Shown one piece after another: positions 57,063 to 64,000 of a stretch of 64,000 bases of DNA. Origin of the DNA: Myxocyprinus asiaticus. Its lineage: Eukaryota > Chordata > Actinopteri > Cypriniformes > Catostomidae. The translations under genes were made by a program, and so were the position numbers. Position 1 is the stretch's first letter. Each line of letters begins with the position of its first letter. The notes under the pieces are model-generated. The model was not told where the DNA came from. It made no database searches and was given only the letters and a program-made list of their open reading frames with translations. The stretch spans positions 13,805,001 to 13,869,000 of the forward strand of contig NC_059382.1 of NCBI RefSeq assembly GCF_019703515.2, read 5' to 3'.

Positions 57063-57637
57063 AGACTGTCTCGTTTCAGAAAAGCGAGTAGGACACTTCG
57101 AATGCAGCCTTCGAATGCGACCTTCTTTCACGGGAATTCGGAGGGTGAATGAGGTGTATCCTTCATGGGCACTCACAACCCACAATGTCTAAAAAAATAA
57201 AAAAATAAAAATAAAAAACACCAATTTGCCCGTAAATATGATGTTCAACAAGTAATGTTAATTCCCAAGTTGAAGTACCTCAGTAGATGGGTGCAGAGTA
57301 TATAATATGTATAATTATATTAATATATAATTAAAATAAAGTATTAGACTAAAAGTACACCTGTAAAATCTATTTTCTTTTCTCTTTACATCTTTATAAC
57401 TCTCCTAAAATTTACCTCATACATTCCCTTCTAAAGGGACTTTGTTCCTTTCTCACGCAAAGCGCTCCCGCTTGTTAAAGTGTGGCGTGCTGTCATAGCA
57501 ACCATGTTACGTTCCGTTTCCGTTTGTCCTACAAAGGCCGCCTCGTTTAACGAGACTTGTTTTAAAGGAGTACGCTCGGTATACTGCAGTCTTCAAAGGA
57601 CGCGTCCTACCTAGCATGCAGCCTTTCAAACGAGACA
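57063..57637. mobile_element. Possible TIR element
   Basis: The left part CTGTCTCGTTTCAGAAAAGC then GAGTAGGAC resembles the reverse complement of the right part, CTGTGTCTCGTTTGAAAGGC then ...GGTAGGACGCG. The interior is AT-rich. No transposase and no clear target duplication were found. Confidence 0.4.
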
Positions 57638-57674
57638 CAGCCGTTGTCATTTCCTGAGTACAGTACGGTGGCCG

Positions 57675-57842
57675 TGAAGTGCAAAACAAAACAACAAATC
57701 CAAAGACAAAATAATAATTCAGAAACACATCAACAAATCATAAAACAAAAGAGCAAATCAGAAAACATAACACCAAATCCAGAAACAAAACAAGTTAGAA
57801 AACACAACAGCAAATCAGAAAACACAACAGTAATTCAGTCGA
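57675..57842. repeat. Minisatellite of about 20 bp units
   Basis: Degenerate units such as CAAATCAGAAAACACAACAG and CAAATCCAGAAACAAAACAA repeat about eight times. The Lys/Asn/Gln-rich open frame across it follows from the repeat. Confidence 0.7.
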
Positions 57843-58023
57843 AACGGAAAGGGTAGGTACCAGAGCTTCTAATTTGATTGGCTGTGTGAATGAGACCGAG
57901 TCATTTCTTCAGGATTGGTTCACTGACTATATCAAAATCCCAAATCCGTTGTTGGCGTCCAAGCATTCACTCAGTTTGCATGTTCTAACTTAAAAAACAC
58001 TGTTGTTTAAAAAAAACAAAACC

Positions 58024-58051
58024 AAAAAAAAAAAAAAAAAAAAAAAAAAAT
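58024..58051. repeat. Poly(A) run
   Basis: About 28 A in a row with no SINE or LINE directly upstream that I recognise. Confidence 0.9.
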
Positions 58052-58232
58052 AGGTTCCAGTTACTGCCAATGGATAGATTTTTCAAATTTATGTAACTAT
58101 ATGGATTCAGTATTAAATTATTTTAGAAAATAATTGAATAATGTATATGTATAATTCCACATCATGGGAAAATCTCACCAAGATCAGCATATCTAATAAC
58201 AGCCTTCTACTATATATATATATATATATCCT

Positions 58233-58620
58233 CTTATTTTCAAAATTTCAGTAGTCGGTACCAATACAAGTGAAATTTCACGGTTCTCGATACCAATTTC
58301 GATACCACAGCAAAAATAGGATCATGTGCTATTGAACACTCCAGTTTAGCTATTTTTAATAATTTAATAATTATTTTAATAATTATTATTATTTTCCAGA
58401 ATTCTATGTTTTAAAGTTTATTTTATCATCAAAATGGTGTCTTAATTCTTAAAAAGTTTAACAAGTGAAAATATAACTTTTCAACATGGCATTTTTATTT
58501 GTATTAATTTTTTTTAAATGATTATTATTATTATTATTATTTGCCAAACTTTTATTTAACAGCAGTCTTGCTGTGAAATTTTGCTTAATAATTATTATTG
58601 TTATTGTTATTATCATTATT

Positions 58621-58656
<36 letters not shown>

Positions 58657-59437
58657 GCAGTGAATATTACATTTTACTGTACAGTTATAATATATTTCTT
58701 TCACAAGTTCTTCCATTTTGCTTTTATTATGAATCGAGCTTTTATTATGACGTGTGTTTTTTGCCGGTCACTTCACTGTTCACAACAGGGCTCAGTGTAA
58801 TCACTGAATCTCATCTGTTTACACTGTCCTTTGAGTCTGACAAATTAAATGTAGGACACAGTTTTGGAGTATTTGTATTTTAGATTACTGTTGTAGTCTA
58901 TGGTATGTGGTAATTTTGAAATGTGTTATGTTTTAAATGTTATTAGTGTGAAGCACTTTGGTCAACTTTTTTTTGTTTTAAATGTTATATAAATAAAGTT
59001 GAGATTAAAGCACAAATGCTGTGATTTAATTAAATAAATATGCAGTCTACATGTAATACGCGTTTTACAGTGTATTACTGCTCTGCTCTGTCAACTGATA
59101 CAACGTGAATGATTCTCAGTGTCTGTGGAGTTTCCAGTGTTTGAGCAGTCGGATTTATATAGTTCGCAGCTCATCCATACTAAGGTTGCAGTCTTTATCA
59201 TTTCAATAAATCACACATGTCATGATTTTAATTGGATTAATTGTCCATTTCAGTCTAAAAGGAGCAACTAATAAAGCCTGTGAGCATTTGAAAGCAATCG
59301 TGTGTCAGTCATATTGCACGCTGGTACCGGATAGTCGGTGTTCGGTACTACCGGTACTGCAGAAACACTAGTATCATTACATCTTTTTGATTTTAGTATC
59401 GACTTGGTACCGAAGTACCGGTACTTTTGAAAACACT
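58233..59437. mobile_element. Non-autonomous hAT element
   Basis: The left end CTTATTTTCAAAATTTCAGT and the reverse complement of the right end, AGTGTTTTCAAAAGTACCGG, align as terminal repeats with CGGTACC-type motifs just inside. Flanking 8-mers TATATCCT (58,225-58,232) and TATATGCT (59,438-59,445) match at 7 of 8. The interior holds TTA and ATG microsatellites and no transposase. 1,205 bp. Confidence 0.7.
58617..58655. repeat. (ATG)n microsatellite
   Basis: About eleven ATG units preceded by ATT/TTA repeats, inside the hAT element. Poly-Met and poly-Asp frames are artefacts of this tract. Confidence 0.9.
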
Positions 59438-59917
59438 TATATGCTGTATATATAGCTACATTTTTAAACAATGCTTAAATACTTGTTAATGTCTATTTGC
59501 CCATTTTTAATAGATTTATTTCATTTTTACTTATAAAATGTGAAATTGTTGCTTTTTTAAAGTTTTGCTGCTTTTAGTCTATATTTATTCCCTTTAAGGT
59601 CATCAATATGCTAGTGTACCTCCAAATGCTGACAAAATTTACTTTCATTAGATATAAGCATTTAAATTCAACAGTATCTCTCTTCCGGCTTGACAGACTG
59701 AGACACAGTCATGACAACATGAAGCACGTGAGAAACTTTGTCCAATCAAATGTTTTCTAGAGAGCACTCCCTCCCCCTAGCTTCTGGCTGTGTTCTAACT
59801 GACGCTGATCATGCCTTTGCAGGGTACTTCAAAAGGAGCACAATCCATGTTGTAGAGTCAATTCCAAACAGATTTTCCGATAAGAATCGCATAATAATTA
59901 GTTTTGACTTACCGTTA

Positions 59918-60012
59918 TCACCTTTCATGCTTCTGAAGCTCTCACAGTGGAGGGTAATTGTCTTTGTATGGAATAGGGCATAGGAATGATGACTTCTAAA
60001 TAAAACACGCTG
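59918..60012 (+). repeat. Dispersed repeat, copy 2
   Basis: CCTTTCATGCTTCTGAAGCT then CTCACAGTGGAGGGTAAT, GGAATAGGGCATAGGAATGA and TGACTTCTAAATAAAACACG match 55,420-55,515 in order. Confidence 0.6.
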
Positions 60013-61220
60013 GACGAAAGGAAACTCACTGGAGTTTATTTATATTTTTCTTCAGATGCAGTTTTTTATATCACTTGAGTAAATGTTCTTTATTCTTTAT
60101 GCTTAGTGTACTGTCATTCAAAACGTGGACAAATTAGCTTCTACTCGCTTGGTTCACATTCATCTGTGTTTGCACAATGGCTCCAGCCTTGCCCTAACAT
60201 AAACAAAGTACCCGCCCAACATTTTTTTCCTGTTGGATAAGCCCTTTCACTCGGAAATACGTCACATTACAGTAATAAAGTCGGTTGTAACTTCCATTTC
60301 ATGGTGACTTTAAAGTTTATATAAGTGCTCTTTTTTCAACAATCTCTCCTGCACTTGTAAATACAAAAGTGCAAGACTGACATTTAGTGGATAATTTGAA
60401 GTTTCCTTGGAGAAAGAAGTTAGGTGCATGTTCACGTGTCAAAATAAGAGGAAACATTGTTTAGTCACACAATCTAATAAGCAACCACAACCTTTTTTTC
60501 TCAGCCATTACCAAAAATGCATAATTGTGGCAGCTTCCTCTGACCTTTTCAACTCTTTTGAGTTGCCTTAATACAATGCATAAATTATAAAGTGATGACT
60601 TCGAGTAATATTTCAAATGGTTTATTTTCATGTTTTGAACTGGGTTTTAAAGCAGGAGACATTTTTAACAGTGTGTTGACTTAATTTCGGGGAGACTATA
60701 AAAACAGACCTATGGGAGATACCACTTAGATAATATGCTTTCAAAACAGTTTCAGAATTCAAAAGATTACCTCTAACCTGGATGCAAAGTAAAACACTAG
60801 AATTAGTCTTTAAAATTCAAGTTAATAGAAACAACCCCAAAAATGAAAAGACACAGGACATCAACTAAAGATTTAAATGTTTACAGTAGGGTCTGCTGAG
60901 CAATGCTTCAGCCAGACATTGATATAAAGGTTAAATATGGAGAACCACCCAAATAGCAAAAATGAATTAAAGAAATCCATAAATCATCATAAATCATAGA
61001 TCATAAATTAACAACTGCCAATTTATTGCAATATCATAACCTCGGCCACAAATATAATGATTTTAAATTACTAGTTATTTTTTAAATACATATTTGCCCA
61101 TTCCAAATGACTATATAATAGCATATAATTGGTCCAAAGCAGTCCAAGTGATCTACTGAAAACATTCAGTTGGCACCAACAAGGAACTCTACAAAGAACA
61201 TACAGCACTTAGGCCTCTTT
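60013..61220. other. Intergenic, downstream of the NAIF1-like gene
   Basis: AT-rich with no gene or transposon ends recognised. The 3' UTR of the minus-strand gene probably reaches into its right edge. Confidence 0.4.
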
Positions 61221-61246
61221 TTTATTCCAACTCCTAATGTATATCG

Positions 61247-61252
61247 TTTATT
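61247..61252 (-). terminator. Candidate polyadenylation signal, NAIF1-like gene
   Basis: TTTATT on the plus strand gives AATAAA on the minus strand, about 217 bp after the stop codon. A second one lies at 61,221-61,226. A poly(A) run on the plus strand at 61,312-61,330 lies between stop and signal. Confidence 0.4.
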
Positions 61253-61311
61253 ACATCATAAACAGACAAATATTCTTCTTAGTGCTGTCTGTCCTGTAGC
61301 TCTATGACTTT

Positions 61312-61330
61312 AAAAAAAAAAAAAAAAAAA
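61312..61330. repeat. Poly(A) run
   Basis: About 18 A on the plus strand, within the presumed 3' UTR of the minus-strand gene. Confidence 0.8.
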
Positions 61331-61468
61331 GATTCAGAGAAAGATTGCATTTTACTTTGTCTCATCATATTGTAATTTCTCTATGAACTGCATTCACTTT
61401 TATATAATTTGCTCACAGTAGTAGCTGTCAATAGTGTGGCCAGAAAAGTTCTGTTGATTGTTCAGATT

Positions 61469-63031
61469 TTATGGCTGGCCATTGACCTTGTCCTGCAGGA
61501 GATTCAAAGTGTTGGTGGAGAAGGTACGCAGGATATGGAGTGTGTCACGCTGCAGTTGTAAGGTGTCACGTGAAAACTGCTGCTGGGTGTGGACCAATTT
61601 CTGCACCGATTCTGCAAGTGACTCAAGTGAGTGAGACAGCGACCCTATCAGCTGTGTGGTGGCCTGCTGTTCTTGCAGGCTGAGTGAGGCACTCTGGGTT
61701 AGACGATCCTTCAGACTGCATGGATCCAGAGAAGCTGGGGTGGGACGGGGGCGAGCAGGAACTGAACGTGATGATGAGGCCCCAGGAGGTGGAATAAAAG
61801 TCCAAACTCTGGCAGCTGAAGGGCCATTAAATATGTTGTGATTAGGTTTTTCTTGAACTGGGCCTTTCTCAACACTGGGACGGCTGAGGAATTCAGGGAC
61901 ACCAGCAGCATTCTGCACTTCTTGGCTTGGTTCAATAAACTGCATGTTACCATCTGGCAGGAAAAGAAACATATTGATGCTGATATAAGCACTGATCAGA
62001 GACATAAAGCATCAAAACAGTTTTATAACTACAAACGTATTTAATTATGTGTAAACAAAATATTATATTCATCAAAACTTTTGTGATAACTACTGGTACC
62101 TCTGCATTGTTTCTTACCTTGCTTTTCTAACGTGTCAGTCTGGAGTTCCTTAAGAGGCACTGCTGAATCTATTAAAGCATTTCAAATATTTGAATGTTCA
62201 ATTAACTGTATATAATTCAAATATGAAATGGATCCACAGTAACTGATCACCAAAATGTGCTCACTTAACAGTAAAATAAAAAAGGAACTCACTGTTGAAC
62301 ATCATATTAGTAGATAGCTCCATATCTCCTTTGCTTGGGATTCTTGTGTGGAAAGGAGGTGGCATTGGTAAACTGAATGAATGAGGCCTGCCATTTGCAA
62401 AGTCTGAGGAGCCATGTGGTATCTCAGAGACACCAGGAAAGTCCTCGTCATCTTCGTCTACTAGCTCGTAATTTGCCAAAGTGCTTGTGTTTTTGTTAGA
62501 CATCTGAAGGATCTGGTGCACCATGGTTTCTACAGGCGACAGCTCTTGTGCAATTTGGGCAGGCGTGGCACCTGATGCCCTCATGGCCACCACCCTCCGC
62601 TTGGTGTCGCACTTGAGGTCTGCCCATTTCTTGATGACTTCGATGACCTCTCGGTGACACTCACTGACCTTGTTGATACGTGCTGTCACAGAAGCCCAAG
62701 TACGGTTTTTCAAGTCCTTTGAAATGCTCAGATTTCCTGTTCAAGACAAGAATTTACTTACCTCTTGTCAATCACAAATGCACTCACATAAACATCAGAG
62801 CAGGACAGTGATGTCAACTCCAATAATATCAGGTTTACATCATTAAATCTCCACTAAGTCTAAGCATGCTAATATGAAAAGTTTGGTCTTACCTACTAGA
62901 ATATGCCGTTTTGTCATCACCTCACCCAGCAGCAGCTCAACCTCTTGGAATGTGAACCGTGATTTTCTTTTCTTAAACCGCATCAAATTGCCATCTGGCC
63001 CTCTGTATAGGTATCCCAGGTACTCCGACAT
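61469..63031 (-). CDS. NAIF1-like Myb/SANT-domain protein
   Basis: Four coding exons on the minus strand: 62,893-63,031; 62,293-62,736; 62,118-62,168; 61,469-61,953. All introns are GT...AG, each splits a codon after its first base, and the joined frame gives 372 residues. Residues about 20-94 form a Myb/SANT-like DNA-binding domain like that of NAIF1 (KKRKSRFTFQEVELLLGEV, then NRTWASVTARIN and VIKKWADLKCDTKRR), interrupted by intron 1. Then come a LSPVETMVHQIL segment, an acidic stretch at 137-145, a Pro/Ser-rich middle, and a Leu/Gln-rich C-terminal coiled coil (about 295-368) probably for dimerisation. It is likely a nuclear DNA-binding protein. Human NAIF1 is 327 residues and shares the N-terminal type. 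The start at 63,031 has A at -3; an in-frame ATG at 63,082 would add 17 residues. Such proteins are related to Harbinger-transposon Myb-like proteins. Confidence 0.8.
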
Positions 63032-63409
63032 CCTTCTCTGCTCTTTGCAACAACCCCTTACTGTGTAACCAATCACAAGCAAACAAGGTTTCTAGACAGC
63101 ATCCATCAGAAGGTTAGCTTGAATTTTGTACCTGAAATAATACAAATCAAATTTGAAATTACATTCCTTTTTTAATTAATCAGCATCATTTGACTAATTC
63201 TTTTCCATCTCCTGTGTTGCACTGCTAATTCATGTCACAACACTAATCAAGAATAACTTCACATTTTAGACCAAAGTTAAAGCCAGTGCCTAAGATTAAT
63301 TTTGTTTTCTGCTAAGTGGAATTGCATAAATTGTTCACTTTGCAATCTATTTGTTTGCTTAAAATCAGTGGGTCACAACATGCCATTTAAGGCCAGCACT
63401 GCCTGCAAA

Positions 63410-64000
63410 GAGAAAAGGAAAAGTACCAAAGTATGATAAATGTCATACCATATTTAACAGTTATACAAACATAGGTTGTGCATTGTATTTCTAATGTAAT
63501 ATATAATTATTTATATTTTATTTTATGAATTATTTGATTGTAAACAATGTAATCATCCATCTATCAATGAGAAAAGGAAAAGATCCAAAGTAATGATTTT
63601 AAAATGGGATCATGTTTACAATAAAAACATTTAAACTAACATACGCTGTGTATTTCAAAAGTAATATATAATGATTTATATTTTAGAAAATCAATTATTT
63701 GAATGTAAACACTTATACAGTGTAATCATCTATCTATCTATTTAAAAGGAAAAATACCTTTTAAAAGTATTTTAAAATGGGATCACATTTAAAATTAAAA
63801 CATTTAAACAAACATAGGCTGTGCATTGTTTTCCGAATGAAACGTATAATTATTTCTATTTTAGAAAATTAATTATTTGATTGTAAATGCTTAATTATTC
63901 GATGCAATCATCCATCTATCTACAGCATCTATGAGAAAAGTACCAAGTAATGATTTAAAAATGGGATCATATTTAAAATTGAAAAAATGTAAACTAATAT
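63410..64000 (+). repeat. Satellite-like tandem array, 160-190 bp unit
   Basis: Landmark words recur in order: GAGAAAAGGAAAAG, then CAAAGTAATGATT, AAAATGGGATCA, ACATTTAAACTAACATA, GGCTGTGCATTGT, ATATAATTATTTATATTTTA, GATTGTAAAC and AATCATCCATCTATCTA. Units start near 63,410, 63,569, 63,742 and 63,933, and the last is cut by the window end. Copies differ by substitutions and small indels. No coding capacity. Confidence 0.8.

Noticed and set aside
58573..58883. Frames with long poly-Met or poly-Asp
   Set aside because: Artefact of an ATG microsatellite inside a hAT element.
63410..64000. Possible CRISPR-like repeat-spacer array
   Set aside because: The whole 160-190 bp unit is repeated with substitutions; there are no short constant repeats with unique spacers, and the DNA is from a vertebrate.

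Overview
The window is AT-rich vertebrate nuclear DNA, most likely from a cyprinid-type teleost. The reasons are split genes with GT/AG introns, abundant microsatellites, and fish repeat families: fold-back MITEs with ends reading TTCACCCAAAAATGAAAA, a tRNA-headed SINE, L2-group LINEs, Tc1 relics, hAT elements and a DIRS tyrosine-recombinase retrotransposon. No prokaryotic gene organisation, CRISPR array or operon is present.

Two host genes can be reconstructed exon by exon. (1) A plus-strand XAF1 (XIAP-associated factor 1) gene at 25,822-33,555: seven coding exons, all splice phases agree, 261 residues, repeated C-x2-C...H-x3-C zinc-finger modules, and an ISRE-like motif about 75-90 bp upstream of the start codon. 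(2) A minus-strand Myb/SANT-like gene related to NAIF1 at 61,469-63,031: four coding exons, all phases agree, 372 residues, with an N-terminal Myb/SANT-like domain, an acidic linker and a C-terminal Leu/Gln-rich coiled coil.

Layout. 0-25 kb: no convincing exon. It holds MITEs (one split at its palindromic centre by another), possible TIR elements, a perfect 181-bp tandem duplication (12.2-12.6 kb), hAT elements with target-site duplications (13.07, 14.60 and 22.97 kb), and a GA-rich minisatellite broken by insertions (16.1-18.4 kb). 25.8-33.7 kb: XAF1, whose introns 1 and 4 are packed with nested transposons. 34.3-42.1 kb: two nearly full-length but dead L2-group LINEs from different subfamilies, both on the minus strand. 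43.4-47.6 kb: diverged repeats, a truncated Tc1 and a 5'-truncated third LINE copy. 47.8-52.1 kb: a decayed DIRS element beside an antisense fragment of a second DIRS gag. 52-61 kb: repeats and hAT MITEs. 61.5-63 kb: the NAIF1-like gene. 63.4-64 kb: a satellite-like tandem array running off the window.

I found no evidence for a wholly new molecular system. The most useful points are the complete XAF1 and NAIF1-like models, the stack of insertions inside XAF1 introns, and the DIRS terminal inverted structure next to an opposing gag fragment. All family assignments come from reading the sequence and knowledge of the families; no database search was possible.
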